A stretch of DNA of 64,000 nucleotides from Sphingobacterium sp. ML3W (GCF_000747525.1 NZ_CP009278.1:5146001-5210000); one strand, 5' to 3'; counted from the first letter of the stretch, positions 51,763 through 61,584 are shown. Numbers and translations are program-made. The notes: generated from the letters alone by a model not told the origin.

Positions 51763-52156
51763 GTTCTACTTTTTCTTGTTTCACGTTATTATCTTCTTCT
51801 TCGTCCTCATCAGTCCATTTGGCAGAAAATCTCCGTATGGATAGATCCATAAACGTAGACTCCAGCTTAGACTCAAATACACGAATGAGCAAGACTATAA
51901 TTATAAATATACCCGCAGTAGCTAAAAAGCCCAAAGAATAACTACCCAATACCTCTCCTAAATAAAAGCCCAGTGCAAGACATAGAAAAAACAAAATGAA
52001 TAAAGTCAATATCAATTTTGCAGCATCAACAATTAAACTTGCAATTAAACGAGAAGATCGCTCTACAGTCTTAAGTCGAATTAAATTTAACTGCGAATCT
52101 AAATATTCCTTTGTTTTTTGGAATGTACCACTTAAGGAGAATTTTTCTTCTTCCAT
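51737..52156 (-). CDS. phage-holin-family (Holin-X-like) membrane protein
   Basis: The 139-residue protein has two adjacent membrane helices (about 47-105: LIVDAAKLILTLFILFFLCLALGFYLGE, then LGFLATAGIFIIIVLLI) and a long acidic tail (DEDEEEDNN). It resembles the putative Actinobacterial Holin-X family, which are not real phage holins; a role in envelope stress is suspected. It follows the YtxH gene by 84 bp and overlaps the next gene. Confidence 0.78.
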   Translation of the reverse strand: MEEEKFSLSGTFQKTKEYLDSQLNLIRLKTVERSSRLIASLIVDAAKLILTLFILFFLCLALGFYLGEVLGSYSLGFLATAGIFIIIVLLIRVFESKLESTFMDLSIRRFSAKWTDEDEEEDNNVKQEKVEHDETQQNS

Positions 52157-52240
52157 CTACTTTTATGTTAAGAATCAGAGGCGGAAAGCCCCTGATCATA
52201 TTATTGATAATGATTTCTTTAGTCAGGAGATTGCAGCGAT

Positions 52241-52510
52241 TTACGCGTGCTCAGTTATTTCATCTTCTAGAAGATCTTCTCCTTTATTTATTTTCGTTTT
52301 TAACGTTGAAACTATTTTCTCTTTAAGATCAGTTAATTGATCGACTTGTTCTTCAGCTCGCTCACGGATTGCATCACCTAAATCTGCTAATGATTCATTA
52401 AGCTTATCTCTTGTCTCTGCTCCTTTATCCGGTGCAAATAAAATTCCTAAAGCCGTTCCTGCAGCCAAACCTGCTAATAATGCTACTAATACTTTACTAT
52501 TATCGTTCAT
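52241..52510 (-). CDS. YtxH domain-containing protein
   Basis: The 89-residue protein has one N-terminal membrane helix (KVLVALLAGLAAGTALGILFAP) directly followed by DKGAETRDKLNES, the YtxH hallmark, and a helical tail. Such proteins are small, stress-linked and membrane-anchored. It is first of the three-gene minus-strand set. Confidence 0.88.
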   Translation of the reverse strand: MNDNSKVLVALLAGLAAGTALGILFAPDKGAETRDKLNESLADLGDAIRERAEEQVDQLTDLKEKIVSTLKTKINKGEDLLEDEITEHA

Positions 52511-52749
52511 AATCTTAAACTTTAAATTTTAATCCTTGCAATCTATCTCAATCAGTAATAATACAAATACCTAAGCAAATCGTTTGCCAAAAGCCAATAA
52601 TTTTTTTGATATATGATAAAAAGCGATTACAACAATATAATAAATGTTATCTAAAATCACAAATCGCCTTGTACTTCAAGGTAAATAAATCATTTTCAAA
52701 AAATAATAGATATATTTTATTAACTTTAATTACCAGTTAGACCAATTAT

Positions 52750-54288
52750 ATGTTAACAAAGACCTATAGCAGTGCTGTATACGGTATCGAAGCTACAACA
52801 ATAACAGTTGAAGTTAATATTACCGCAGGTACCCGATATTATATCGTGGGCTTACCTGATAATGCCGTGAAAGAAAGCTTGCAAAGAATAGAAAGTGCCA
52901 TTGTGTCTTGTGCCTGTCGGATGCCCCGCCAAAAAATAGTCGTCAATCTTGCTCCTGCTGACATTCGAAAAGAGGGGTCTTCCTATGACCTGGCCATTGC
53001 TACAGCGATATTAGCTTCCTCGGATCAGATAAATAGAGACAAACTTGCCGATTATTTGATTCTAGGGGAACTCTCATTGGATGGGAAAATCCAACCGATA
53101 AAAGGCGTGCTCCCTGTTGCCATTCAAGCATTGAAAGATAAGTTTAAAGGAATCATCTTGCCCAATACAAATGCCAGAGAGGCTGCCATCGTATCGAACC
53201 TAGCTGTTCTCGGTGTGGACAACCTAACTGAAGTCATTGATTTTTTTAATGATAAAGTGAAATTGACCCCTACAATCGTGGATATTGAACGGGAGTTTTC
53301 GAACACAGCGACTTGTGTGGATACCGACTTTGGCGATGTTAAAGGACAGGAAAATATAAAGCGGGCATTGGAGATCGCTGCTGCCGGTGGCCATAATGTG
53401 ATTTTAATAGGTCCTCCTGGAGCAGGAAAAACAATGCTTGCTAAACGGCTATCAACCATACTGCCTCCTTTAACGATTGAAGAATCGTTAGAAACCACCA
53501 AGATACATTCCGTTGCAGGACAATTGGCTGCCAAGGACTCGCTGATGACCCGAAGACCTTTTCGCGCACCACATCATACCATCTCCGACGTTGCTCTTGT
53601 CGGCGGTGGTACAAGCCCCCAACCTGGAGAAATTTCGTTGTCGCACAACGGGGTATTATTTCTAGACGAACTTCCGGAATTTAAAAGAACCGTCTTAGAG
53701 GTGATGCGGCAACCCCTAGAATCGCGAAACATGACCATCTCACGAGCAAAGTTCTCGGTGGACTACCCTGCTAGCTTCATGTTGATCGCGGCGATGAACC
53801 CTTGTCCATGTGGTTATTACAACCATCCAGAGAAAGAATGTATATGCGGAAGTAATGCCGTTCAACGGTATCTAAGCAAGATATCAGGACCGTTATTAGA
53901 TCGAATCGATCTCCATGTAGAAGTAACCCCTGTCGCGTTTAAGGAGCTCGTATCAGACCAAAAGTCTGAAAAAAGCGAGGTAATTCGCCAGCGTGTAATA
54001 AAGGCTAGAAAAGTCCAACGCGAACGCTTTAAAGACAACAGCACGATTCACAATAATGCGCAGATGAACAGTGTACAAGTGCGAAAAAACTGTGCGATTG
54101 ACGAGCAGGGTAAGCTGTTATTAAAAACAGCCATGGAAAAATTGGGTTTGTCGGCCCGCGCTTACGACCGGATTTTAAAAGTGGCAAGAACAATAGCCGA
54201 TATGGAACATGAATCCATCATACAAAACCACCATCTTGCCGAAGCGATCCAATTCAGAAGCCTAGATCGCGAAAGTTGGGCTGGATAA
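52750..54288 (+). CDS. YifB/ComM-family Mg-chelatase-like ATPase
   Basis: The 512-residue protein has the ComM layout: an N-terminal LonC-like domain (AVYGIEATTITVEVNITAGTRYYIVGLPDNAVKES), AAA+ core with Walker A GPPGAGKT at about 221-228 and VLFLDELPEF (Walker B), a zinc-like CPCGYYNHPEKECIC loop, and the C-terminal LSARAYDRILKVARTIADME region. ComM is a helicase that aids branch migration during natural transformation. Its stop is 1 bp from the convergent rhomboid stop. Confidence 0.93.
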   Translation: MLTKTYSSAVYGIEATTITVEVNITAGTRYYIVGLPDNAVKESLQRIESAIVSCACRMPRQKIVVNLAPADIRKEGSSYDLAIATAILASSDQINRDKLADYLILGELSLDGKIQPIKGVLPVAIQALKDKFKGIILPNTNAREAAIVSNLAVLGVDNLTEVIDFFNDKVKLTPTIVDIEREFSNTATCVDTDFGDVKGQENIKRALEIAAAGGHNVILIGPPGAGKTMLAKRLSTILPPLTIEESLETTKIHSVAGQLAAKDSLMTRRPFRAPHHTISDVALVGGGTSPQPGEISLSHNGVLFLDELPEFKRTVLEVMRQPLESRNMTISRAKFSVDYPASFMLIAAMNPCPCGYYNHPEKECICGSNAVQRYLSKISGPLLDRIDLHVEVTPVAFKELVSDQKSEKSEVIRQRVIKARKVQRERFKDNSTIHNNAQMNSVQVRKNCAIDEQGKLLLKTAMEKLGLSARAYDRILKVARTIADMEHESIIQNHHLAEAIQFRSLDRESWAG

Positions 54289-54289
54289 C

Positions 54290-54913
54290 CTAAAATTGAC
54301 TGATAAAATGTTTTAAGATCCAGGGATAAAGCAATAAAGTAAGGAGTACTCCAGACAATGCTCCGAATAAATGCGCATCGTGGTTGATACCATCACGCGA
54401 ATTTTTTGATCCCCATACACAATAGGCTAGAAAAAGAACCGCGAATATGTATGCAGGCATTGGGATGATCATAAAGATCCCTAACATCATTTTAGGATCA
54501 AACATGATGTAACTAAACAACACGGCACAAATTGCTCCTGAGGCTCCTAAACTGTAGTAGCCGGGATTATTCTTCTGTTGCAGAATCGTTGGGATATCAC
54601 TCAATACTAAACTCAAAACATAGATTAGGGCAAATTGAAAATGACCCCAATCACTGATCTGGATCAACATCTTCTCTAATCCAAATCCAAAGTAATAAAA
54701 CGTGATCATATTGAAGAGCAGATGTCCCCAATCTTTATGTACCATACCACTTGTCAAAATGGTATAGATACGTTTTTTACGATAGATGCTATAGGGGTGC
54801 AGCATCATCTCGCCCAATACTTGTGGGTTTGAAAAGCTATAGATGCTCGATGCAATGGTTAAAGCAAAGATAATACTCGCTACTGGAGTTAAAAACAGAT
54901 ATTCTTGTATCAT
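54290..54913 (-). CDS. rhomboid-family intramembrane serine protease
   Basis: The 207-residue protein has six membrane helices, with the rhomboid motifs GHLLFN (63-68), catalytic Ser125 in GASGA and His181 in DAHLFGALSG. It cleaves membrane proteins within the bilayer. It follows the LUD gene by 4 bp on the same strand, so it is in an operon with it; the link is unknown. Confidence 0.92.
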   Translation of the reverse strand: MIQEYLFLTPVASIIFALTIASSIYSFSNPQVLGEMMLHPYSIYRKKRIYTILTSGMVHKDWGHLLFNMITFYYFGFGLEKMLIQISDWGHFQFALIYVLSLVLSDIPTILQQKNNPGYYSLGASGAICAVLFSYIMFDPKMMLGIFMIIPMPAYIFAVLFLAYCVWGSKNSRDGINHDAHLFGALSGVLLTLLLYPWILKHFISQF

Positions 54914-54917
54914 AAAA

Positions 54918-55565
54918 TTAAAAACGATCCTCTAATAATAAAACATATAATTCTTTCGGTCCATGTGCACCTAATACCAAACGTTTTTCGATATCGGCTG
55001 TGCGGGAAGGTCCGGTAACAGTGGAAACCATCGTGGGAATCTGATCTCCATAACGACGCTGCATATAAGAGAGCGCGTCCTTAATGTCCCACACCATTTG
55101 AGAAGCTTTTGCTATCACAATATGGATTGGGGGATAAATCCCTAATCGACGCCCTGAAGCATTGGCACTACTCACCATAACACTGCCATTGCGTGCAATC
55201 AAAACTTCACATGAAGTAATCCCTGCATCGGCTTCATCAAAGTCAACTTCATTCGTATGAATAGGGAAACCATAAGGATTCAATAAATCTTGAACACCTT
55301 TTTCCCATGTAAATATTTTTTTAATATTATTTTCCTCGGTGAGGTGAATCAAATTTTCAATCAAATCAATCTCACCGTCACAATACAAGAACTTTCCTCC
55401 AACAGCTGTCAGCTCGCGGGCAAAGGTAACATCGACTAACTCATCCTCTTCCTGGTATAACGGAGTTTTCTGGAAGTTAGGATGTGGATTTTCATTTTTT
55501 TGTACTAGAGCCTGTCTTATTTTGCCTAGCATCTGCTCTTTACTACTGCTGTTTTTAACATTCAT
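54918..55565 (-). CDS. LUD domain (LutC/YkgG-like) protein
   Basis: The 215-residue protein matches the LUD/DUF162 family: SKEQMLGKIRQAL at the start, then SCEVLIARNGSVMVSSANASGRRLGIYPPIHIVIA and STVTGPSRTADIEKRLVLGAHGPKELYVLLL. LutC belongs to the lactate utilisation complex LutABC, but no lutA or lutB is visible here, so this may be an orphan with a different role. It lies between ftsH and rhomboid genes on the minus strand. Confidence 0.88.
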   Translation of the reverse strand: MNVKNSSSKEQMLGKIRQALVQKNENPHPNFQKTPLYQEEDELVDVTFARELTAVGGKFLYCDGEIDLIENLIHLTEENNIKKIFTWEKGVQDLLNPYGFPIHTNEVDFDEADAGITSCEVLIARNGSVMVSSANASGRRLGIYPPIHIVIAKASQMVWDIKDALSYMQRRYGDQIPTMVSTVTGPSRTADIEKRLVLGAHGPKELYVLLLEDRF

Positions 55566-55585
55566 GCGGCGGACTACTAAAAAAT

Positions 55586-55613
55586 ACAGCGCTTCTTTTT
55601 AAAGAAGCGCTGT
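55586..55613 (-). terminator. terminator between ftsH and the LUD gene
   Basis: Stem ACAGCGCTTCTTT / AAAGAAGCGCTGT with a TT loop. It follows ftsH on the minus strand; there is no long T-run. Confidence 0.7.
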
Positions 55614-55624
55614 AAAACTAAAAT

Positions 55625-57697
55625 TTATACGTTTGGACTATCCTCTTCTTTAATACCTACTTTAGGTTCTGCACCACTAGCCTCTTCGGGAAGTACATCC
55701 AACGGAAGATCCGTTTGTGGGACGCCACCTCCATCGCCACTATTCACAAACTCATCGTATGTTGTTTTTGTATCAAATGGGCGTTTACCTAAGATTTCTT
55801 CCAAATCACTTTGAAATAAGATTTCCTTCTCTAATAATTTCTCCGCAATCGCAACCAAACCATCTTGTTTATCTAACAATAACTGTTTAGTTCTTGCATA
55901 AACATCTGTGATTAAATTACGTACCTCAGAATCAATTAATTCTGCCGTTTTGTCAGAATAAGGCTTATGAAATTGTTCAGATCCATCACGGAATGAAACA
56001 TTACCTACCTTATCGTTCATACCATAAATCGCAACCATGGCATATGCTAATTTTGTGATTCTTTCCAAATCATTTTGAGCACCTGTAGATATGCGTCCAA
56101 AAGTAATGTCTTCAGCTACACGTCCACCCATCGTCATACACAAACTATCGACTAATTGCTCTGTCGTATATAAGAACTGCTCTCTCGGTAAATACTGCGC
56201 ATATCCCAAAGCTGCTACGCCACGAGGTACGATCGATACTTTTACCAAAGGATCGGCATGCTCCAAATACCAACCTGCAATCGCATGTCCTGCTTCATGG
56301 TAAGCAACAATTTTCTTCTCTTCTGGAGAGATAATTTTATTCTTTTTCTCAAGGCCTCCAATCACACGGTCTACCGCATCCTGAAAATCTTGCATATTAA
56401 TTTCCGTCTTATTCTTACGCGCTGCGATTAAAGCTGCCTCGTTACATACGTTAGCAATTTCTGCCCCAGCAAAACCAGGAGTCTGTGCTGATAATTTTTT
56501 GGCATCAACTTCTTCTGCTAATTTCAAAGGCTTCAAGTGTACCTTAAAGATATGTTCACGACCAATTAAATCGGGTTTATCAATAGACACCTGTCTATCG
56601 AAACGACCTGGACGTAATAATGCACTATCCAATACATCGATACGGTTGGTTGCAGCCAAAATAATAACACCTGAGTCCGTTCCGAAACCATCCATCTCTA
56701 CCAAGAGTTGGTTTAAAGTATTCTCACGCTCATCATTACCACCCATCATTGAGTTTTTACCACGAGCACGACCAATAGCATCGATCTCATCGATAAAGAT
56801 AATACACGGTGCTTTTTCTTTCGCTTGTTTAAATAAATCACGGACACGAGAAGCACCAACACCTACGAACATTTCCACAAAATCAGATCCTGATAATGAG
56901 AAGAAAGGAACTTGAGCCTCGCCTGCTACTGCTTTGGCAAGTAAAGTCTTCCCTGTTCCTGGAGGGCCCACCAATAATGCACCTTTTGGAATTTTACCTC
57001 CCAAATTGGTGTATTTTGTTGGGTTCTTCAAGAAATCAACAATCTCCATCACTTCTTGCTTCGCTTCCTCTAGTCCTGCCACATCATTGAATGTGATATT
57101 CACTTGAGATTCTTTATCAAACAGCTGTGCTTTGGATTTACCAATATTAAAGATTTGGCCTCCGCCACCTGCACCACCACCACTCATACGACGCATTAGG
57201 AATAACCATAACAATACCAATACCACCATTGGTAGAATAAACGTTACGAAATAATTCGTCCATGGGTTTGAGCGATCTTCATAACTCACGCCCAAACGAG
57301 GTGTACCCTCAGGAAGATTTTCTTGAGCAGCTTTTAAATTTGCCGCTAAAATATCAGCAGAAGCTTCTGTAAAAGTATACTGTGGCCCAGCTGCAGGTGT
57401 CAAAGACAATGCATTTGGTCCAGGGGCTACTTCTTTATATTTTTCGTCATTTAAACGATCTTTTTTGATGTAAACGTCAATTTGAACAAGATCATTTTTC
57501 TTTGTTCCTTCTAATTTCTCAACATCACCAGTAGGTAAAATCTTAGATTCAAACTCACTGTATGTAATTTTTTTAGTCGTGACATCGCTAAAAACATATT
57601 GTAATGCAAAAAAAGCCAATATCAATGCAAAACTAAGCCACATGATATTAAACTTGGGCGGTTTTGGGGTTATTTTACCTGTTGGTATTTTCTTCAT
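55625..57697 (-). CDS. ftsH: ATP-dependent zinc metalloprotease FtsH
   Basis: The 690-residue protein has two N-terminal membrane helices around a periplasmic loop (about 20-165), an AAA+ domain with GPPGTGKT and FIDEIDAIGR, and the zinc protease motif HEAGH at about 464. It degrades misfolded membrane proteins. Domain order and length match FtsH. It lies 40 bp after rsfS on the minus strand, so they form an operon. A glycine-rich patch (SGGGAGGGGQI) sits between helix and AAA domain. Confidence 0.97.
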   Translation of the reverse strand: MKKIPTGKITPKPPKFNIMWLSFALILAFFALQYVFSDVTTKKITYSEFESKILPTGDVEKLEGTKKNDLVQIDVYIKKDRLNDEKYKEVAPGPNALSLTPAAGPQYTFTEASADILAANLKAAQENLPEGTPRLGVSYEDRSNPWTNYFVTFILPMVVLVLLWLFLMRRMSGGGAGGGGQIFNIGKSKAQLFDKESQVNITFNDVAGLEEAKQEVMEIVDFLKNPTKYTNLGGKIPKGALLVGPPGTGKTLLAKAVAGEAQVPFFSLSGSDFVEMFVGVGASRVRDLFKQAKEKAPCIIFIDEIDAIGRARGKNSMMGGNDERENTLNQLLVEMDGFGTDSGVIILAATNRIDVLDSALLRPGRFDRQVSIDKPDLIGREHIFKVHLKPLKLAEEVDAKKLSAQTPGFAGAEIANVCNEAALIAARKNKTEINMQDFQDAVDRVIGGLEKKNKIISPEEKKIVAYHEAGHAIAGWYLEHADPLVKVSIVPRGVAALGYAQYLPREQFLYTTEQLVDSLCMTMGGRVAEDITFGRISTGAQNDLERITKLAYAMVAIYGMNDKVGNVSFRDGSEQFHKPYSDKTAELIDSEVRNLITDVYARTKQLLLDKQDGLVAIAEKLLEKEILFQSDLEEILGKRPFDTKTTYDEFVNSGDGGGVPQTDLPLDVLPEEASGAEPKVGIKEEDSPNV

Positions 57698-57737
57698 TCT
57701 ATCTTATTTATATCGTTTTAATTCTAATTTCTACTAT

Positions 57738-58112
57738 TTAAGCACTCTGAAAGTCTTGAATTTGCGCATCGCCCCATAGGTCTTCGATGGCATAAAGTGT
57801 TCTTTGCTCCTTCTTAAAGATGTGGACCACCACATCAACAAAGTCTAATATCAACCACTCTCCTGTCCCCTGACCTTCTTTAAATTGTGGATCTTGCCCA
57901 AATGCCTTATAAACCTCGTCCTCGACGCTTTTCGCTATTGCATGAGCTTGAATGTGGGAATCTGCATGGCAGATTACAAAATAATCAGACACAGAACTGT
58001 TAATGTTTCTCAAATCCAATCGCACAATTTCATTGGCTTTCTTCTCCTGCATCCCATAAACAACCACCTCTGATAATCGGGTTGACAATTCCGAACTTTT
58101 ATTTTTATCCAT
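57738..58112 (-). CDS. rsfS: ribosome silencing factor
   Basis: The 124-residue protein matches RsfS/Iojap: the VRLDLRNINSSVSDYFVICHADSHIQAHAIAKSVEDEV block and GEWLILDFVDVVVHIF. It binds the large ribosomal subunit and blocks joining in slow growth. It precedes ftsH on the same strand and is divergent from birA with only about 50 bp between. Confidence 0.95.
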   Translation of the reverse strand: MDKNKSSELSTRLSEVVVYGMQEKKANEIVRLDLRNINSSVSDYFVICHADSHIQAHAIAKSVEDEVYKAFGQDPQFKEGQGTGEWLILDFVDVVVHIFKKEQRTLYAIEDLWGDAQIQDFQSA

Positions 58113-58162
58113 TAAAAAATATTATAGTTTTGACTATTATATACAATTAAATATTAATCACT

Positions 58163-58933
58163 TTGCAAAATAACACATTTTCAGGACTTATCATCGGTCA
58201 AAGTTTAATTACTCTCGAACGTGTGGCTTCCACAAATGATTATTTTAAAGATAACTTGTCAAAATTCAAGCCACAGGACGAAGGTTCTGCCATTTTAGCA
58301 GTAGAACAATTTGCTGGAAAAGGCCAAAGAGGCAACATTTGGACGAGCGAGCCTGGTAAAAATATCACGACGTCAATTCTACTTTACCCGCATTTCCTAG
58401 CGATCAATCAACAATTTTCCCTATCCTGTGCAATAAGCCTCGGTATATTCAACTGGATAAAAACGAAAACCGACCAGAAAGTACACATTAAATGGCCAAA
58501 TGACATTTATGTAAATGATGAAAAAATAGCAGGGATACTCATTGAAAATAACATAAAAGGGTATCAGATAGCCACGAGTATTATTGGCATTGGCATTAAT
58601 GTGAATCAAATCAATTTCGAGAATAGCAACCATATTACTTCGTTAAGGTCCATTACCGGTGTCAACGAGCCTTATGTGATTGCTGATTTAGCCCAGGAAC
58701 TCTATGTTTTTCTAGATATGGAATACAAACGACTCCAAAATGGAGATCACGAAAAGCAACTAATAGCATATAATCAACATCTGTTTAGAAAAGATGAATG
58801 GAGAAAATATAAGGTCCATGAAGAAGAAATGATAGGCAAAATCATCGAAGTACATGCAAACGGTCTCTTGCAGATTGAAATCGAAAATGAGCTAAATGAA
58901 TTTAGCCTTCAGGAAATTCGGTATATCCTGTAA
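58163..58933 (+). CDS. birA: biotin--[acetyl-CoA-carboxylase] ligase
   Basis: The 256-residue enzyme attaches biotin to carrier proteins. GKGQRGNIW is the BirA biotin-binding loop, KWPNDIYVNDEKIAGIL the second signature. No DNA-binding domain is present, so it is a ligase only. The frame has no suitable ATG: TTG at 58163 is the best start because the next Met is inside the protein, and the frame is closed upstream at 58148-58150. It is divergent from rsfS. Confidence 0.92.
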   Translation: MQNNTFSGLIIGQSLITLERVASTNDYFKDNLSKFKPQDEGSAILAVEQFAGKGQRGNIWTSEPGKNITTSILLYPHFLAINQQFSLSCAISLGIFNWIKTKTDQKVHIKWPNDIYVNDEKIAGILIENNIKGYQIATSIIGIGINVNQINFENSNHITSLRSITGVNEPYVIADLAQELYVFLDMEYKRLQNGDHEKQLIAYNQHLFRKDEWRKYKVHEEEMIGKIIEVHANGLLQIEIENELNEFSLQEIRYIL

Positions 58934-59062
58934 GCAACAAAATAATTACCCTCTTCCGATAAATATATTCGCGCAAACTAGTAAATTTGCTAAAAGAAAT
59001 TAAACTTTAGTTGTTTCACTTTGTCATACTCAGGAACAACAACTATTTAAAAAATTACACTG

Positions 59063-59512
59063 ATGAAAAAATTCACATTAATAATAGCAGTATTATTTTT
59101 TGCTATTTCAGGTGCTGTGGCTCAAATCCATGACCCAGTAAAGTTTACGGTTGCTTCAAAAAAATTAAACAGTAAAGAAGCTGTCATATTTATTAAAGCA
59201 ACGATTCAAGATGGATGGCATATTTATTCTCAAAACGTTGGAGAAAATGGTCCGATTCCGACTTCTTTTACATTCCCTGCTTCTAAAGAATATACTTTAA
59301 ATGGTAAGACAGCCGAGCCAAAACCAGCCACCAAATATGAAGAAGTATTCAAAATGAATGTCGGTTATTTTGCAAAAGAGGTTGTTTTTCAACAAAAAGT
59401 AAAATTAACAAACGGCACTGCAACAGTGAAAGGTTCGGTAGAATACCAAGCTTGTGATAAATCACAATGTCTTCCTCCTACTGATTATGCCTTTACGGTC
59501 ACGATCAAATAA
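59063..59512 (+). CDS. DsbD N-terminal (alpha) domain protein
   Basis: The 149-residue protein has a signal peptide (about 1-20, AISGAVAQ) and a DsbD-alpha-like immunoglobulin fold: DPVKFTV, DGWHIYSQNVGENGPIPTSFTFP, and the cysteine pair in YQACDKSQCLPP. In DsbD this domain receives electrons and passes them to periplasmic partners. Here it is a separate exported protein, and the next gene supplies the remaining DsbD domains, so the two likely work together. Confidence 0.88.
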   Translation: MKKFTLIIAVLFFAISGAVAQIHDPVKFTVASKKLNSKEAVIFIKATIQDGWHIYSQNVGENGPIPTSFTFPASKEYTLNGKTAEPKPATKYEEVFKMNVGYFAKEVVFQQKVKLTNGTATVKGSVEYQACDKSQCLPPTDYAFTVTIK

Positions 59513-59535
59513 GGTAAAACATAAAATTTTCAAGA

Positions 59536-59576
59536 AACGCTAATCAGATAAACAACATCCGATTAGCGTTTTGTTT
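59536..59576 (+). terminator. terminator after the DsbD-alpha gene
   Basis: Stem AACGCTAATC / GATTAGCGTT (59536-59545, 59561-59570), followed by TTGTTTTTT. Confidence 0.8.
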
Positions 59577-59755
59577 TTTCAACCCTTAATGAAGTGTTAA
59601 AACTGAAGCGATAAACAGATATTGATCACGAAAGGGCAATTGTATGCTTAATGTTGCAACCAAAATAGTAAAATTGACTTTACAACTACTAAAACATAAG
59701 GCTATTCTCCTCGTCTTTTTTTATTTTTACAGATTATATTTGAACTCTACAAAAA

Positions 59756-61450
59756 ATGGCTAAAAAGAAACTATTTTTATTTTACTTCGTTGTTTTCAGT
59801 TTATTTATTCCTATTCTTTCCTTTGCAACCGTGCAAGACTCTTTGCTTAGTGTTGAGGGAATCGAATTTACAGAATCGACAGATACAGCAACACTTTCCG
59901 AAGTTCCAGAAGATCTGGTTTTCTCAGAAAGCCCCGACACGATAAGTCAGGATACTGCCCAAACCACACAAAAGGCGGCAATCGAATTAGCTCCTGAAGA
60001 AAAGAAGTCTCTTTGGGGTATTTTCCTTGCAGGTTTAATTGGTGGTTTCGCAGCCCTCTTAATGCCTTGTATATTCCCGATGTTACCGCTTACGGTTAGT
60101 TTTTTTACTAAACAAGCAGGATCAAGAGCAAGTGGAATCAGCAAAGCGCTGTTATATGGATTATTCATCATCATCATTTATGTCGCCCTGGGTATGATCA
60201 TCACCATTTTATTTGGTTCTGATGCGCTCAATGCTCTATCTACAAATGGTGTTTTTAACTTTATATTTTTCCTTTTGTTGGTTGCATTCGCAGCCTCTTT
60301 TTTCGGTGCATTCGAAATCACATTACCAAGTTCGTTTGTCAATAAAATGGATGCTAAGTCTGATAAAGGTGGATTAGTAGGTCTTTTCTTTATGGCATTT
60401 AGCCTTTCTTTAGTTTCCTTCTCTTGTACAGGTCCTATTATCGGAACCCTACTGGTAGAAGCAGCTTCTAAAGGAGAGCGACTGGCTCCAGCAATTGGAA
60501 TGCTTGGTTTTTCCATTTCATTAGCCATTCCCTTCGCTCTATTTGCCATGTTTCCTTCTTTATTAAAATCGCTTCCTAAATCAGGTGGTTGGTTAAATAG
60601 CGTAAAGGTGGTATTGGGATTCTTGGAATTGGCCTTAGCGCTTAAATTCTTATCCAATGTTGATTTAGCTTATCATTGGAACTGGTTGGATCGCGAGGTC
60701 TTCTTAGCACTATGGATCGTTATTTTCGGATTGATGGGACTCTACTTAATTGGGAAAATCAAATTCTCTCATGATAGTGAATTGAAATTCTTATCTGTAC
60801 CGCGTACATTTTTAGCTATCATCGTCTTTTCGTTTGTTGTCTATATGGTACCTGGTCTTTGGGGAGCTCCTCTCAAGTCAATTTCAGCTTTCTTACCACC
60901 GTCGGCAACGCAAGATTTCGATTTATCGGCAGGCGTGGCAGGTGCTTCACCTGTACATTCGGATGGGAAAGTGAAAAAATATGCAGAAATATTCCATGAC
61001 CGTGGTACACCTAAGGGGTTTGACCCTTATTATGACTACGATCAAGCAATTGAGACTGCAAAAGAATTGAATAAACCTGTTTTAATCGATTTTACGGGCT
61101 GGAACTGTGTTAACTGCCGTAAAATGGAAGCTAATGTATGGACAGACCCTAATGTTGCTAAATTATTAAAAGAAGGATTTGTTATGGCGGAACTTTTTGT
61201 GGATGACCGCACGGAATTACCCGCTGAAGAACAGGTTATTTCTTCTTATTCGGGTAAAAAGATTAAAAATATCGGAAACAAAAATTCTGATTTCCAAGCT
61301 TCAAAATTCAACAGTAATTCGCAGCCTTTATATGTGATCGTAGATACGGAAGGAAATGTGTTGGTACCACCATCAGGTGCTAACTACGACCCTATTGAAT
61401 ACGCGAAATATCTACAAAGTGGCATTGACGCTTTTAAAGCGCTAAAATAA
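59756..61450 (+). CDS. DsbD beta-gamma protein: CcdA-like membrane domain and thioredoxin domain
   Basis: The 564-residue protein has a signal peptide, an acidic linker, about eight membrane helices with the redox Cys pair in MPCIFPMLP and SFSCTGPIIG, and a C-terminal thioredoxin domain with WNCVNCRKME (CVNC). It carries electrons from cytoplasmic thioredoxin to the periplasm. It lacks the alpha domain, which is encoded upstream at 59063-59512. The promoter-like TATATTTG at 59735-59742 is 13 bp before the ATG. With the separate terminator upstream, it is probably transcribed on its own. Confidence 0.92.
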   Translation: MAKKKLFLFYFVVFSLFIPILSFATVQDSLLSVEGIEFTESTDTATLSEVPEDLVFSESPDTISQDTAQTTQKAAIELAPEEKKSLWGIFLAGLIGGFAALLMPCIFPMLPLTVSFFTKQAGSRASGISKALLYGLFIIIIYVALGMIITILFGSDALNALSTNGVFNFIFFLLLVAFAASFFGAFEITLPSSFVNKMDAKSDKGGLVGLFFMAFSLSLVSFSCTGPIIGTLLVEAASKGERLAPAIGMLGFSISLAIPFALFAMFPSLLKSLPKSGGWLNSVKVVLGFLELALALKFLSNVDLAYHWNWLDREVFLALWIVIFGLMGLYLIGKIKFSHDSELKFLSVPRTFLAIIVFSFVVYMVPGLWGAPLKSISAFLPPSATQDFDLSAGVAGASPVHSDGKVKKYAEIFHDRGTPKGFDPYYDYDQAIETAKELNKPVLIDFTGWNCVNCRKMEANVWTDPNVAKLLKEGFVMAELFVDDRTELPAEEQVISSYSGKKIKNIGNKNSDFQASKFNSNSQPLYVIVDTEGNVLVPPSGANYDPIEYAKYLQSGIDAFKALK

Positions 61451-61513
61451 CGGTTTAATAGCCCCGGGTTTTGCTCATCCAGTCCTTGTTTGAGCATACA
61501 AAAAAAGAACTTC

Positions 61514-61567
61514 AACTTATTTGGATCATTTATTTACAAATAGATAATCCGAATAAGTTGTTTTTTT
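61514..61567 (+). terminator. terminator after the DsbD beta-gamma gene
   Basis: Stem AACTTATTTGGAT / ATCCGAATAAGTT, one mismatch, followed by GTTTTTTT. Confidence 0.75.
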
Positions 61568-61584
61568 CATTCAACTGGTTTATA

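Noticed and set aside
51737..52156. Prophage lysis module, from the holin-like gene
   Set aside because: No endolysin or other phage genes nearby; the family is commonly chromosomal and sits with YtxH.
53124..53534. 136-codon minus-strand frame inside the ComM-type gene
   Set aside because: Antisense to the Walker A region of a well-supported gene.
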